A stretch of DNA of 64,000 nucleotides from Sphingobacteriales bacterium 50-39 (GCA_001898505.1 MKTZ01000001.1:806001-870000); one strand, 5' to 3'. Shown: positions 1 through 9,536, counted from the stretch's first letter. Numbers and translations are program-made. Notes: a model not told the origin generated them from the sequence alone.

Positions 1-51
1 GCCGAGCGTAGGCGGGAAAAGGGCGGGTGAGATTGTTTTAAATAATTCTTC

Positions 52-621
52 TTACTTTCTTGTAAATTTTATTTCCATGGTCTTGACTTCCTGTCCACCC
101 ATGCTGGCATACATTTCCATGGTCTGGTGATTGTCATCGATCATTTTGATGACCTCGCGAACCGGGACGTCCTTACCCGAAGCAGGGTCGACCATATTGC
201 CGGTAAAGTTAACGCTGTTGGTAGCTGCGTCCCAGGCGCCGGTGAGGGTCATGATGCCCGTCCCCATGTTGTCGATCCAGGTGTTGATGTACATTTTTTT
301 GGCGTTGTCATAAGCAGTGATGCCGATGCCTTCGAAGGGCTGGCCCATGAAGTTCCCCGTGTTTGTACTTTTGAGATAGCGGCCGCCAAGGATCATTTCA
401 TTTTTCATTTCCCCGGTGGATTTCGTGGGTGAGCCCCCGGGAGCCATCCACATGGAGATATCGGCTGTCCAGTCGCCTACGGATTTGGCCATCATTTTGT
501 GAGCTTCTCCGGGAGTGCCATATGCCATCATGGCTTTCATGTCGTTGTCGGTCTGGGCCTGGCTGGAATGGTAGGTGAATAAGGCCGCGATGGCGAGCAA
601 AGCAAAGGCTAGCTTGTTCAT
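52..621 (-). CDS. DUF1579 family secreted protein
   Basis: A 189-residue protein with a clear N-terminal signal peptide (start MNKLAFALLAIAALF, probable cleavage after SSQAQ). The mature part matches the DUF1579 pattern: an N-terminal stretch with GEAHKMMAKSVGDWTADI, followed by beta-strands with 'GGRYLKS', 'FEGIGITAYDNAKK' and 'WIDNMGTGIM'. Members are lipocalin-like beta proteins of unknown function, often annotated only as DUF1579. A longer in-frame start exists 42 bases upstream, but it would put 14 residues before the signal peptide, so the ATG at 621 is preferred. It is divergent from the next gene, with about 125 bases between them. Periplasmic or outer-membrane location is inferred from the signal peptide. 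Confidence 0.8.
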   Translation of the reverse strand: MNKLAFALLAIAALFTYHSSQAQTDNDMKAMMAYGTPGEAHKMMAKSVGDWTADISMWMAPGGSPTKSTGEMKNEMILGGRYLKSTNTGNFMGQPFEGIGITAYDNAKKMYINTWIDNMGTGIMTLTGAWDAATNSVNFTGNMVDPASGKDVPVREVIKMIDDNHQTMEMYASMGGQEVKTMEIKFTRK

Positions 622-745
622 AAAATATGTTTTGGTGTAGTAAAAGGTACGAAAAATTGGCATATAAAAGAATGTCCCAGGGATATTAGGCCTGATGCCG
701 GCGACTTTGAGTATTATTGCGGGAGAGGATACTCTATTAAATAAA

Positions 746-3187
746 ATGGGAGGTATGAGATCATATTTTAGTTTCCTGGTTGGGATCTTGTTGACCGGTG
801 TGGTTTATGGACAAAGCCAGTTCATCTACGAGCAGGCTCCTTTCCCCGAGTGTCATGCGTCTACCATTGCGGAGACGCCAAAGGGGTTGGTGGCGGCCTG
901 GTTCGGGGGAACAGAGGAGCGGAATCCGGATGTCTGTATCTATGTCAGCAGGAAGGGTAAGGGACAGCAGGTATGGACTGTGCCCGTGAATGTGGCCAAT
1001 GGGATCATGAATGATACATTGCGTTATCCGTGCTGGAACCCTGTGCTGTATCAGATACCCGGTGGAGACCTGCTGCTGTTTTATAAAATGGGCCCCAATC
1101 CCGTGAAGTGGAAGGGATGGCTGTTGCGAAGCGCCGATGGGGGTATTTCCTGGGGAAAACCACAGGCCTTGCCGGAAGGATTTTTGGGACCTATCAAGAA
1201 CAAACCCGTCCTCCTGATGGATGGGACACTGATCTGTCCTACCAGCACGGAGGGGAATGGATGGAATGTTCATTTCGAGCTGACGCAGGATTGGGGGAAG
1301 CATTGGATGCAGAACGCGCCGCCCGTATCCGTTGGAACGCAGGCTATACAGCCCAGCATAGTTTTTCACAAGGATGGCAGTTTGCAGGCTTTGTGCCGGA
1401 GTCAGAACAGGGCGATATTGGAGACATGGTCCAAGGACAACGGGCGGACATGGTCGCCGCTGGCGGCTACCTCGCTGCCAAACAATAACTCGGGCATCGA
1501 TGCGGTGACATTGAAGGACGGGCGGCAACTGCTGGTATATAATCATGTGCTGCCACCGCCGGGGCGGTCGGAGGGGGGGCGGTCGCCATTGAATGTGGCG
1601 CTGTCGCCGGATGGGAAGACATGGTATGCGGCGCTGGTGCTGGAGAACGACACGATGGGGGAATATTCTTATCCTTCCGTCATTCAGTCGTCGGATGGGA
1701 TGGTGCATATTGTCTATACCTGGAGGAGGAAGAAGATAAAATATGTGGAGCTGGATCCGGAGAAGTTACAGTTGGTGAAGATTGAAAATGGAGTTTGGCC
1801 GAAGACGGTGGGGAAGATGGGGATGACGGAGAGTGTATTTGGGCAAAGCAATTCGGATGAGCAATACCGCAAGCCTTTGAAAGAGGTCCTGGCGTCTATA
1901 CAGGAACGGTATCATGTCAGTATAAAATATAAGGATGAACAGGTAACGGATCGTTGGGTGAACTATGCCGACTGGCGTATGCGGAATGACGTGGAGACCA
2001 CCCTTAAGAATGTGCTGGCTCCCCTGGACCTGGAAGTGAACAAGACCGGTGACCATGCCTACAAGCTAAGATCGTATGAGTACTTTCAGCGGACATATGA
2101 GGAAGGGAAGGAAGAGCTGGACAGGATTGCGGCTCAATACCATAATAAAGAAGAGTGGGAGAAGCGGGTGGCTGATCTAAGGGCTTGTTTATGTCAGACG
2201 GTGCAGTTGTCGCCTTTGCCGCCGAAGCCTGCTTCGGAACCCATCATAACGTCGTGGAGAAAGATGGATGGATATGAAGTGTCGAATGTGGCGATAGAGA
2301 TATTGCCCGGAGTGTATATCAATGGGTCTTTGTACCGGCCCCTGAAGATAAAGGGCAAGATTCCCGTCATATTGAATCCGGACGGACACTTTGAGCGGCA
2401 TCGATACCGGGCCGACTGCCAGATACGGTGTGCGGCCCTGGCCAGGATGGGGGCCATGGCATTCAGCTATGATCTTTTTGCCTGGGGGGAGTCGCAACTG
2501 CAATTCAATCTGGCGGATCATCGCCGGAGCCTGTCCATGACAATACAGCTGTTGGGGAGTATACGGATACTGGATTATCTGTTGTCATTGAAGGAGGCTG
2601 ACAAAGACAGGGTAGGTATCACCGGTGCGTCTGGCGGCGGAACACAGACTTTGCTGGTGACCGCATTGGATGAGCGGATCAAGGTGAGTGCGCCGGTGGT
2701 CATGGTGTCCTCCTATTTTTATGGTGGGTGCCCCTGTGAAAGTGGTTTGCCCATTCATGCCTGCGCAGGAGGAACGAACAATGTGGAGCTGACTGCCATG
2801 GCGGCGCCCAGGCCGATGCTGGTGATCTCGGATGGGAAGGACTGGACCGACCACATGCCACAAAATGATTTCCCGTATTTACAGAAGATATATGGTTATT
2901 ATGGAGCGGGTGACAGGGTGGAGAATGTGCATCTGAAAGATGAGGGACATGACTATGGTTTGTCGAAACGGGCACCCGTGTATCGGTTTATGGCAAAATA
3001 TCTGAAGTTGAACCTGCAGGCTGTCCAGGATGCTGCCGGGAACATCGATGAGAGCAAATGTACCGTGGAGCCCGACTCCGCTCTGTATGTGTTCGGGGGG
3101 CATGGGGAGCGGCTGCCTGCCAATGCAGTAAAAGGGTTCGACAATTTGGAGTTGTTGTGGAAGAAGCTGCATGCAACAGTAAAATAG
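746..3187 (+). CDS. Secreted fusion: BNR sialidase-like domain + STN-like domain + acetyl-esterase-like alpha/beta hydrolase
   Basis: An 813-residue secreted protein whose signal peptide (start MGGMRSYFSFLVGILL) ends near VVYGQS; an upstream in-frame ATG at 695 is less likely. Residues ~25-360 are a BNR_2/COG4692-type sialidase-like propeller, with 'WFGGTEERNPDV' and Asp-box-like SADGGISW and SKDNGRTW. A short linker containing FGQS leads to an STN-like stretch at ~373-440. The C-terminal half is an alpha/beta hydrolase of the Bacteroidota acetylxylan-esterase type: nucleophile motif GASGGG (Ser629), an 'ISDGKDWTD' acid region and His735 in DEGHDYG. Such esterases usually stand alone, so the fusion is unusual. 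Deacetylation of a plant glycan after recognition or cleavage by the propeller is inferred. The DUF885 gene starts 23 bases downstream. Confidence 0.8.
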   Translation: MGGMRSYFSFLVGILLTGVVYGQSQFIYEQAPFPECHASTIAETPKGLVAAWFGGTEERNPDVCIYVSRKGKGQQVWTVPVNVANGIMNDTLRYPCWNPVLYQIPGGDLLLFYKMGPNPVKWKGWLLRSADGGISWGKPQALPEGFLGPIKNKPVLLMDGTLICPTSTEGNGWNVHFELTQDWGKHWMQNAPPVSVGTQAIQPSIVFHKDGSLQALCRSQNRAILETWSKDNGRTWSPLAATSLPNNNSGIDAVTLKDGRQLLVYNHVLPPPGRSEGGRSPLNVALSPDGKTWYAALVLENDTMGEYSYPSVIQSSDGMVHIVYTWRRKKIKYVELDPEKLQLVKIENGVWPKTVGKMGMTESVFGQSNSDEQYRKPLKEVLASIQERYHVSIKYKDEQVTDRWVNYADWRMRNDVETTLKNVLAPLDLEVNKTGDHAYKLRSYEYFQRTYEEGKEELDRIAAQYHNKEEWEKRVADLRACLCQTVQLSPLPPKPASEPIITSWRKMDGYEVSNVAIEILPGVYINGSLYRPLKIKGKIPVILNPDGHFERHRYRADCQIRCAALARMGAMAFSYDLFAWGESQLQFNLADHRRSLSMTIQLLGSIRILDYLLSLKEADKDRVGITGASGGGTQTLLVTALDERIKVSAPVVMVSSYFYGGCPCESGLPIHACAGGTNNVELTAMAAPRPMLVISDGKDWTDHMPQNDFPYLQKIYGYYGAGDRVENVHLKDEGHDYGLSKRAPVYRFMAKYLKLNLQAVQDAAGNIDESKCTVEPDSALYVFGGHGERLPANAVKGFDNLELLWKKLHATVK

Positions 3188-3210
3188 CTATCTTCGGTGA
3201 AATTAATTGC

Positions 3211-4902
3211 ATGAGCAAACATTGTCGCTGGTTAGGCGCTTTTGTCCTTCTTATCACCCTCCGGGTGGTAGCAGCTCCAGTCCCCCCGGCCGATCTTCTC
3301 CCCGACATGATCGCACATTACGAGGCGGATATGGAGGATCTTTCCAAGGTTTATATTTTTCCCAACAGCCCGGAGTACTATAATCGAATGCGCAGGCTGC
3401 ATAAGGAGGCGCTGGCAAGCCTGCAGGCTTTGTCCTTCGATGCGCTGAGCGCTTCCGACAAGGTGGATTATGTATTGTGGCAGCGTACGCTGAAGCATTC
3501 CCTGCTGGAGATAGACCAGGCGGAGAAGGTGTATGATTCCGTTGCGTTTGCTTTGCCGTATGCTCAAAATTTGATGGACATACAGATCAGGCGTCGTCGG
3601 GGGCATGCGCCGGATGTACAGCTGATAGCACGAACATTGGATAGCGTAAACTATGAGATCAGGCAGGCCCGGCAGCGGCTGGATAAACACGCGCCTTTGT
3701 CGAGGGCGCAGATCAAGATGATCGTGGACGTCACCGAAAGCATCCGGAAAGGACTTGCCGATGTGGAGACCTTTTATGAAGGATACGATCCAGGATATAC
3801 CTGGTGGGCCAAAGGACCTAATCATGTGGCTGATTCGGCATTGGCCGCCTATGGGGCCTATGTGAGCGGGATGGTAAAAGCGACGGATGCCGTGAACCCT
3901 ATCGGGGAGGATAAATTAAAGGAGTTGTTGAAGTATGAGCTTGTGCCTTATGGGCCGAAGGATCTGGTGGATATAGCTAACAAGCAATTTGCGTGGTGCG
4001 AGGTTGAGATGAAGAAGGCGTCTGCTGCATTAGGGTATGGGGATAACTGGAAGGCGGCGCTGGAAAAGATAAAGGAGCATCATGAGCTTCCGGGATGGCA
4101 GCCGCAGATGGTGGGCAAGCTGGCAGAGGATGCCATTCAATTTATAGAAAGCAGGGACCTGGTGACTATTCCACCGTTGGCGAAGGAAGCCTGGCGGATG
4201 TATATGCTGACACCCGAGGAACAGCGTTTTGCGCCTTTCTTTTTAGGGGGTGAGTCGATACTGATAGGTTTCCCGACGAACGATATGCCGGACAGTATCA
4301 AGGTGATGAGTATGCGGAGCAATAACTATGGGTTTTCTCATGCTACCGTCTTTCACGAACTGATACCAGGGCATAACCTGCAGGGTTTTATGACCCGGCG
4401 GTATAAATCCTACCGGTGGCTGTTCGATACGCCATTCTCTGTTGAAGGGTGGGCTTTGTACTGGGAGATGCTGTTATGGGATAAGGGGTTCCAGGCTACT
4501 CCAGAGGAGAAGATCGGGGCGTTGTTCTGGAGGATGCACCGGTGTGCCCGTATCATATTTTCGTTGAACTATCATCTTGGGAAGTGGACGCCGGCACAGT
4601 GTGTGGATTTCCTGGTGGAGAAGGTGGGGCATGAGCGATTTAGCGCGGAGTCCGAGGTGAGGCGGTCGTTCCATGGGGATTATGGTCCGTTGTATCAGAT
4701 AGCGTATATGATGGGCGGGTTGCAGCTGCGGGCCTTGCATCATGAGATAGTGGATGGAGGGAAGATGACGGACAAGGCTTTTCACGACGCATTTTTGCAT
4801 GAGGGGACTATACCGATCGAAATGTTTCGGGCTACCATAACGGGGCAGTCGCTGAATCCGGATTATGGGGCGCAATGGAAGTTTGCGGAGATGCTGCCTT
4901 AG
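3211..4902 (+). CDS. DUF885 family zinc-peptidase-like secreted protein
   Basis: A 563-residue protein with an N-terminal signal peptide (MSKHCRWLGAFVLLITL). The DUF885 family has a zincin-like fold, and here the motif HELIPGH is seen at residues 382-388, with a downstream glutamate at ~412 in VEGWALYWE. This is the expected HExxxGH plus third-ligand layout. The typical DUF885 C-terminal half follows ('YQIAYMMGGLQLRAL'). The longer in-frame start at 3058 lies inside the previous gene and encodes no signal peptide, so the ATG at 3211 is chosen. It probably forms an operon with the fusion gene 23 bases upstream. It ends 28 bases from the convergent DUF4251 gene. A periplasmic metallopeptidase role is inferred; the substrate is unknown. 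Confidence 0.85.
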   Translation: MSKHCRWLGAFVLLITLRVVAAPVPPADLLPDMIAHYEADMEDLSKVYIFPNSPEYYNRMRRLHKEALASLQALSFDALSASDKVDYVLWQRTLKHSLLEIDQAEKVYDSVAFALPYAQNLMDIQIRRRRGHAPDVQLIARTLDSVNYEIRQARQRLDKHAPLSRAQIKMIVDVTESIRKGLADVETFYEGYDPGYTWWAKGPNHVADSALAAYGAYVSGMVKATDAVNPIGEDKLKELLKYELVPYGPKDLVDIANKQFAWCEVEMKKASAALGYGDNWKAALEKIKEHHELPGWQPQMVGKLAEDAIQFIESRDLVTIPPLAKEAWRMYMLTPEEQRFAPFFLGGESILIGFPTNDMPDSIKVMSMRSNNYGFSHATVFHELIPGHNLQGFMTRRYKSYRWLFDTPFSVEGWALYWEMLLWDKGFQATPEEKIGALFWRMHRCARIIFSLNYHLGKWTPAQCVDFLVEKVGHERFSAESEVRRSFHGDYGPLYQIAYMMGGLQLRALHHEIVDGGKMTDKAFHDAFLHEGTIPIEMFRATITGQSLNPDYGAQWKFAEMLP

Positions 4903-4930
4903 GGGACCTGTCGCCGGCCAGAGGGATCGC

Positions 4931-5440
4931 CTACCGGCGCTTTTTGGCGGCGGCCTGGATGTAACCGTTGAAAGAGATTGGCTGCCGGTTGGTGCTGGTG
5001 ACCTGCAGGGTGGCATAGCCTGTTGAAGAGATACTGAGGTTCATTTGTTGTACGTCCCGGTAGTCCTTTGGCTTTATCAGCACATCCCATCCGCCCTTGT
5101 TTTTAGGAGTGGTGGTGTATTCGAAGTCTTTCGAGGTGAACGTGAGGGCTCCCTTAGAGGGGTCGATGGGCGCCGTGTAGGCCCGTCCAAAATAGGGCAG
5201 ATAGCTGACGATGGAACTTTTTGTTATTCTCAGCTCGAAGTCCGGGGTGAGCTGACGGACGCTGCCGCTCATGGGCATTGCCGTCTGTGGGATGAAGACG
5301 TAGTTCTGTGAATCCACGAGGTTTTTTATAGCGGCCATTTTTTCCGCGTCCTTATCCTTTTTTGTGTCTTGTGTATGAGCTGGGAGACTACAAAATGTTA
5401 TCAATGACAGGATAAGAGTGCCAGTGAGGATATGTTTCAT
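4931..5440 (-). CDS. DUF4251 family secreted protein
   Basis: A 169-residue protein with a signal peptide (MKHILTGTLILSLITFCSLPAH). The mature region carries DUF4251 features: a helical start (AEKMAAIKNLVDSQNYVF), 'QTAMPMSGSVRQLTPDFEL', a 'YLPYFGRAYTAPID' segment, 'FTSKDFEYTTTPKNKGGW' and a final strand with 'QPISFNGYI'. DUF4251 is a Bacteroidota family of secreted beta proteins without a known function. The gene is convergent with the DUF885 gene and divergent from the EamA gene with only 28 bases between the two start codons. Promoters of the two divergent genes must therefore overlap coding sequence. Confidence 0.85.
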   Translation of the reverse strand: MKHILTGTLILSLITFCSLPAHTQDTKKDKDAEKMAAIKNLVDSQNYVFIPQTAMPMSGSVRQLTPDFELRITKSSIVSYLPYFGRAYTAPIDPSKGALTFTSKDFEYTTTPKNKGGWDVLIKPKDYRDVQQMNLSISSTGYATLQVTSTNRQPISFNGYIQAAAKKRR

Positions 5441-5468
5441 ATAGTGAATTTAAGTAATTTAATTGTAG

Positions 5469-6359
5469 ATGAGAAAAGGGATTTTGTTATTTGTTTCGGG
5501 ACTGGTCTTTGCGGTATTATGGTCATCTGCTTCTACGGCTACGAAAATAGGGTTACAGGCTGCCCAGCCATTGTCGATCTGCATTCCCAGATTTTTTCTG
5601 GCGGGGGGATTGATGCTGGTCGTGGCTCATATAATATTACAACAACGATTGCCAAAAGTTGGAGAATGGGGGCAGCTGTCCGTTTATGGGATGTTAAATA
5701 TAAGTCTGTATCTGGGGCTTTATGTAGTGGCCATGCAGCATGTCTCACCCGGGCTGGGGTCGTTGTCTATCGCTACTAACCCTGTGTTTATCAATATTAT
5801 ATCCGCATTGTTCTTTCGTCAGCGTATAAGGCTTTATACTATATTCAGCCTGGTGTTGTGCGGTGTAGGAGTGGTGTTGGCTGCCTGGCCTTTGTTGCAG
5901 GACAGTTCTGCGACCCCGGGTGGGTTGTTGATCCTTCTGGTGAGTATGCTGGCGTATTCGGCGGGTGTCCTTTATTTTGCCAGGCGGCCCTGGAATGATC
6001 TTTCCATGCTGGCTATAAATGGGTGGCAGACCTTGTTGGGAGGTATCTTTCTATTGCCCTTTGCGGTGTGGGCCTATAAGCCTGCCCGTAATGTGTGGGA
6101 TATGCGGAGCATTGGCGCCGTGCTCTGGCTGGCAATTCCCGTCAGCATCGGCGCTGTGCAATTATGGCTTTATCTTCTTAGGGACAACGCTGCCAAGGCT
6201 TCTTTCTGGCTGTTCCTTTGTCCGGTGTCCGGATTTCTCATTGCTCATATGGTGATGAAGGAATCCATTGGTGTTTATACTATTGCGGGGATGGCATTGG
6301 TGATAGCGGGCCTCTATCTTGTGCAAACAAAAAAAGTTGGCAATGAGCAAGGTGGATAA
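5469..6359 (+). CDS. EamA/DMT-superfamily transporter
   Basis: A 296-residue inner-membrane protein with about ten hydrophobic segments in two EamA-like halves. The first half has the typical 'VLWSSASTATKIGLQ' and 'ALFFRQRIRLYTIFSLVLC' motifs; the second has 'FWLFLCPVSGFLIAHMVMKE' followed by 'IAGMALVIAGLYLV'. Members export metabolites, amino acids or drugs; the substrate here cannot be told. The 3' end overlaps the next gene by 17 bases, which suggests co-transcription and translational coupling with the FAD oxidoreductase. Confidence 0.88.
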   Translation: MRKGILLFVSGLVFAVLWSSASTATKIGLQAAQPLSICIPRFFLAGGLMLVVAHIILQQRLPKVGEWGQLSVYGMLNISLYLGLYVVAMQHVSPGLGSLSIATNPVFINIISALFFRQRIRLYTIFSLVLCGVGVVLAAWPLLQDSSATPGGLLILLVSMLAYSAGVLYFARRPWNDLSMLAINGWQTLLGGIFLLPFAVWAYKPARNVWDMRSIGAVLWLAIPVSIGAVQLWLYLLRDNAAKASFWLFLCPVSGFLIAHMVMKESIGVYTIAGMALVIAGLYLVQTKKVGNEQGG

Positions 6360-7782
6360 GACAGAATTTGACGCGGTGGTAGTTGGAAGCGGTCCGAATG
6401 GATTGGCTGCTGCCATTGCTTTACAGCGGGAGGGGCTTTCCGTACTGTTGCTGGAAGCCAGGGCGGAGATTGGCGGGGGTATGCGAAGTGCTGAGCTGAC
6501 GCTCCCTGGTTTTTTGCATGATGTCTGTTCTGCTATCCATCCAATGGCCGCCAATTCGCCTTTCTTTAGCACGTTGCCGTTGGAAAAGCATGGTCTGGAA
6601 TATATTTATCCGCCTGTGGCTGCTGCGCATCCTTTTGATGACGGGACGGCAGCTGTGTTGAGTGGATCTGTTTTGGACACTGCCAGATTATTAGGGGCCG
6701 ATGAACGGGCGTATATACGACTTTTCGAACCCTTGGTCAGGGACTGGCCCTCGATAGCTCCCGATGTGCTGGGGCCGTTGCATTTTCCTAAACATCCTCT
6801 TTTGATGGCGGCATTTGGGTTGAAAGCCTTGCCTTCTGCTGTGCGGCTGGCGGGGCGGTGGCGGACGGACGCTGCCCGTGGGTTATGGGGTGGGATGGCG
6901 GCGCATTCGATGGTGCCTTTGACGAAGGTTACCACGGCAGCCATCGGACTGGTATTGATGATATCGGGGCATCTTAAAGGGTGGCCTTTGCCCAGGGGAG
7001 GGACTGCGTCGTTGGGGCGTGCTCTGGCTTCCTACTTTACTTCGTTGGGCGGGAAAATACAGACGAACTTTGAAGTGAAGTCGCTGGATCAGCTGCCGTC
7101 GTCGCGTGCGGTATTACTGGACCTTACGCCCCGGCAACTGTTGCGGCTTGGCGGACACCGGTGGAGCTCTTTATATCAATCGCAGCTGGCCCGGTACCGA
7201 TATGGCATGGGTGTCTTCAAGATCGACTGGGCATTGGATGGGGCCATTCCCTTTACAGCGGAGGAATGCCGGCGGGCCGGGACTGTGCATATAGGAGGCA
7301 GATTGGAAGAGATCGTGGCGTCAGAGCAGACCGTGTGGGATGGGGGGCATGCGGAGAAGCCGTATATATTGCTGGCACAGCAGAGTCTTTTCGATGCGAC
7401 TCGTACACCACGGGGCAAGCATACCGCCTGGGCCTATTGTCATGTGCCGAATGGTTCTACAAAAGATATGACCGGGACGATAGAAATGCAGCTCGAACGA
7501 TTTGCTCCCGGATTCAGGGAACGTATCCTGGCGCGGCATGTGATGAACACAGAGCAGCTGGAGTCTTATAATGCAAATTATATAGGCGGGGATATCAATG
7601 GCGGGGCCATCGATGTTCGGCAGCTTTTTACCCGGCCGGCGTTGCGTTCTTCTCCTTACCGGACCTCTGCTAAAGGAATATATATATGCAGCGCCTCTAC
7701 ACCACCCGGTGGAGGTGTGCATGGTATGTGTGGATATTATGCTGCCAAAAGAGCTCTCAGAGATTTGTTCGGTTGTAAATAA
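6343..7782 (+). CDS. Phytoene-desaturase-like FAD-dependent oxidoreductase
   Basis: A 479-residue protein of the NAD(P)/FAD-dependent oxidoreductase group COG1233. The N-terminal dinucleotide fold has GSGPNG at residues 15-20, then the acidic strand end 'LLLEARAEIGGGMRS'. The C-terminal FAD-binding region has 'YICSASTPPGGGVHGMCGYYAAKRAL', shown here only to identify the family. These signatures fit carotenoid desaturase and PYROXD2-like enzymes, but no phytoene synthase or other carotenoid gene is nearby, so a carotenoid role is uncertain. The start ATG at 6343 overlaps the EamA stop region; an in-frame start at 6319 would add eight residues before the fold. Confidence 0.82.
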   Translation: MSKVDKTEFDAVVVGSGPNGLAAAIALQREGLSVLLLEARAEIGGGMRSAELTLPGFLHDVCSAIHPMAANSPFFSTLPLEKHGLEYIYPPVAAAHPFDDGTAAVLSGSVLDTARLLGADERAYIRLFEPLVRDWPSIAPDVLGPLHFPKHPLLMAAFGLKALPSAVRLAGRWRTDAARGLWGGMAAHSMVPLTKVTTAAIGLVLMISGHLKGWPLPRGGTASLGRALASYFTSLGGKIQTNFEVKSLDQLPSSRAVLLDLTPRQLLRLGGHRWSSLYQSQLARYRYGMGVFKIDWALDGAIPFTAEECRRAGTVHIGGRLEEIVASEQTVWDGGHAEKPYILLAQQSLFDATRTPRGKHTAWAYCHVPNGSTKDMTGTIEMQLERFAPGFRERILARHVMNTEQLESYNANYIGGDINGGAIDVRQLFTRPALRSSPYRTSAKGIYICSASTPPGGGVHGMCGYYAAKRALRDLFGCK

Positions 7783-7941
7783 TATTTATCCTTTATTTTA
7801 TTATGACCTTTGTGTTACCGCATTAAAATTGCAGTAAAGGTATAGATATTTGCGTCGCTCTTTTCCCCTTTTACCGTCGCTTAATCTCTGATCAAATAGT
7901 AGCAGCCAAGTTCTGACCGCCTTTAAATCAATCTTTTATTT

Positions 7942-8322
7942 ATGATCACGAAGCGCAGAGACATCGCCACGCTGCAGGAGATCCGGCAATTCATTGAAAA
8001 TAATTTTACGAAGGATATACCTGTTGTGTCCATCTGTAAGGAGTTTGGATTCAATCGAACGAAGCTACAAGAGGGATTTAATCAGCTGTTCGATATTACG
8101 GTGCATGCTTTTATATGCCAGCTGCGGATGGATAAGGCGCGGGGGCTTTTGAGGGAGACGGATGAGCCGGTGAAACTGATCGGGTTGGAGTGCGGGTATA
8201 AGAAGCTAAGCTCTTTTACGCGTGTTTTTACCAGGTGGCATGGGATGTCACCTACGCAATACAGGGCTTTATCCGTGGCTAATGAAAAACTCTCAGAAAA
8301 AGCCGACGGATCGGTGAATTGA
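7942..8322 (+). CDS. Short AraC-type helix-turn-helix regulator (DNA-binding domain only)
   Basis: A 126-residue protein that is almost entirely an AraC/XylS DNA-binding domain. The first HTH covers roughly residues 24-50 (IPVVSICKEFGFNRTKLQ). The second lies around residues 73-105, ending in the family signature 'FTRVFTRWHGMSPTQYR'. There is no N-terminal ligand-binding domain, so it either acts as a small regulator on its own or depends on partners. It sits just upstream of the MauE-like and DUF6520 genes in the same orientation, after a 160-base gap. Control of those genes is a plausible inference without direct evidence. Confidence 0.85.
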   Translation: MITKRRDIATLQEIRQFIENNFTKDIPVVSICKEFGFNRTKLQEGFNQLFDITVHAFICQLRMDKARGLLRETDEPVKLIGLECGYKKLSSFTRVFTRWHGMSPTQYRALSVANEKLSEKADGSVN

Positions 8323-8568
8323 AACTGCTGAAAGGTATATATCAAAATTTGGAAAGCGGGGGTTGGGTGTTGTAGATTTGTTCTAGCAATTTTGAGAAAT
8401 TCAACTTTCACGTACAAAGTAGCAGTTGCTCGCTCAGAGCGGTTTTAGGTAACATTGCATGAGATCCATTTAGTTTGACAACCCCCATTTTTCGAATGCA
8501 GGTTCGTGCGGGATTGTCGTTTTCGGCGGGTGGGTATTCTTTTACTTAATTGATCAAATTTATTAGAT

Positions 8569-9021
8569 ATGAAGAAAAGAACGATTGTTGACATCATTGC
8601 TTCGCTGTTTATTCTTCTTTTTGTTTACACGGCGATGAGTAAGCTGTATGAATCGGAAAAATTCAAATGGGTTCTTGGGAAATCTCCGTTGATCTCTAGT
8701 TTTAGTGATATTATATCCTGGCTGCTTCCTGCCACGGAGCTACTTGTGTCGGGGTTGCTTTTTATGCCCAGGACGCGGAAAATAGGTTTGTACAGTGCGT
8801 TTGGGCTGATGACCATATTCACCTTATATATAGCCTATATGATCCTGTTTGCTCCAAAGTTGCCATGTTCGTGCGGCGGGATTATTCAAAAAATGACATG
8901 GAAACAACATTTGTTATTTAATATCGGATTTACCATTCTTGCCGGATATGCCATTTGGCTGAATAGGGGAGGAAATATTAAGGGAAAAGCAGTGGTGCAA
9001 GATGCTGTAGCATATTCCTGA
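8569..9021 (+). CDS. MauE/DoxX-like membrane redox protein
   Basis: A 150-residue integral membrane protein with four predicted transmembrane helices (~6-23, 48-66, 71-95, 114-131). A Cys-x-Cys pair (Cys100 and Cys102, PCSCGG) follows the third helix, the layout of MauE-like proteins. MauE-type proteins are small membrane partners of thiol-disulfide exchange, related in concept to DsbB/DsbD. The gene lies 150 bases before two tandem small secreted proteins, each with a CX7C pair. It is also near a TlpA-type thioredoxin gene at 15.0-16.4 kb. A shared disulfide-handling role is inferred. Confidence 0.75.
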   Translation: MKKRTIVDIIASLFILLFVYTAMSKLYESEKFKWVLGKSPLISSFSDIISWLLPATELLVSGLLFMPRTRKIGLYSAFGLMTIFTLYIAYMILFAPKLPCSCGGIIQKMTWKQHLLFNIGFTILAGYAIWLNRGGNIKGKAVVQDAVAYS

Positions 9022-9169
9022 ACCAAAGAGACTGTTGCGCAACATATGTGTCCTGATTGCAAGCATGGCACACGGGCGAATATTCGTCTTCGCTGTAAGT
9101 TCGACGAATAAGGGTATGCTGAAAACCTTTAAAAGAGTAGGCAATCATTTTACCATTAACAATTTTTTT

Positions 9170-9511
9170 ATGAAAAAGTATCTTTTTGGCAGCCTCGCAC
9201 TAGTATTAGCCATTGGCTTCAGTTCTTTTACGCATGTAAGCAGCGCAAAGAAATTCACGGTTTATCCTTTCGTTTATGGTGGTGCCCAAACCGCGATCGA
9301 GCGTGCTAAGTCCAGCAATTATACCTATACTGCTACTGATCCTGGTTGCATAGACAATACTACGACCGAATGTGGCGTGAACCTGACCCTGACTACGGCA
9401 CCTGCATTGAATTCACATCCTGACTTTAGTGGCGGCAAAGTGACTACTGATATAACAACTGGTTTGCCCAATGGAGGAACTACATTCTCTTCCAACGAGA
9501 CTAAGCTGTAA
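9170..9511 (+). CDS. DUF6520-type small secreted protein, copy 1
   Basis: A 113-residue protein with signal peptide MKKYLFGSLALVLAIGFSSF, cleaved near SSAKK. The mature part (~88 residues) has a conserved core with two cysteines in GCIDNTTTECGVNL (CX7C), then 'HPDFSGGKVTT' and 'GLPNGGTTFSSNE'. It resembles the Bacteroidota DUF6520 family, whose function is unknown. It is highly similar along nearly its full length to the next gene, so the two are a tandem duplication. The ATG at 9170 is preferred over in-frame upstream starts because it begins the signal peptide directly. A stem-loop terminator lies 26 bases after the stop. Confidence 0.75.
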   Translation: MKKYLFGSLALVLAIGFSSFTHVSSAKKFTVYPFVYGGAQTAIERAKSSNYTYTATDPGCIDNTTTECGVNLTLTTAPALNSHPDFSGGKVTTDITTGLPNGGTTFSSNETKL

Positions 9512-9536
9512 GAGCACTCGTATTTAAGAAAAAGAT

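Noticed and set aside
2189-2521. Minus-strand frames inside the BNR/esterase fusion
   Set aside because: They overlap the esterase catalytic region and encode Arg/Leu-rich peptides without similarity to known proteins.
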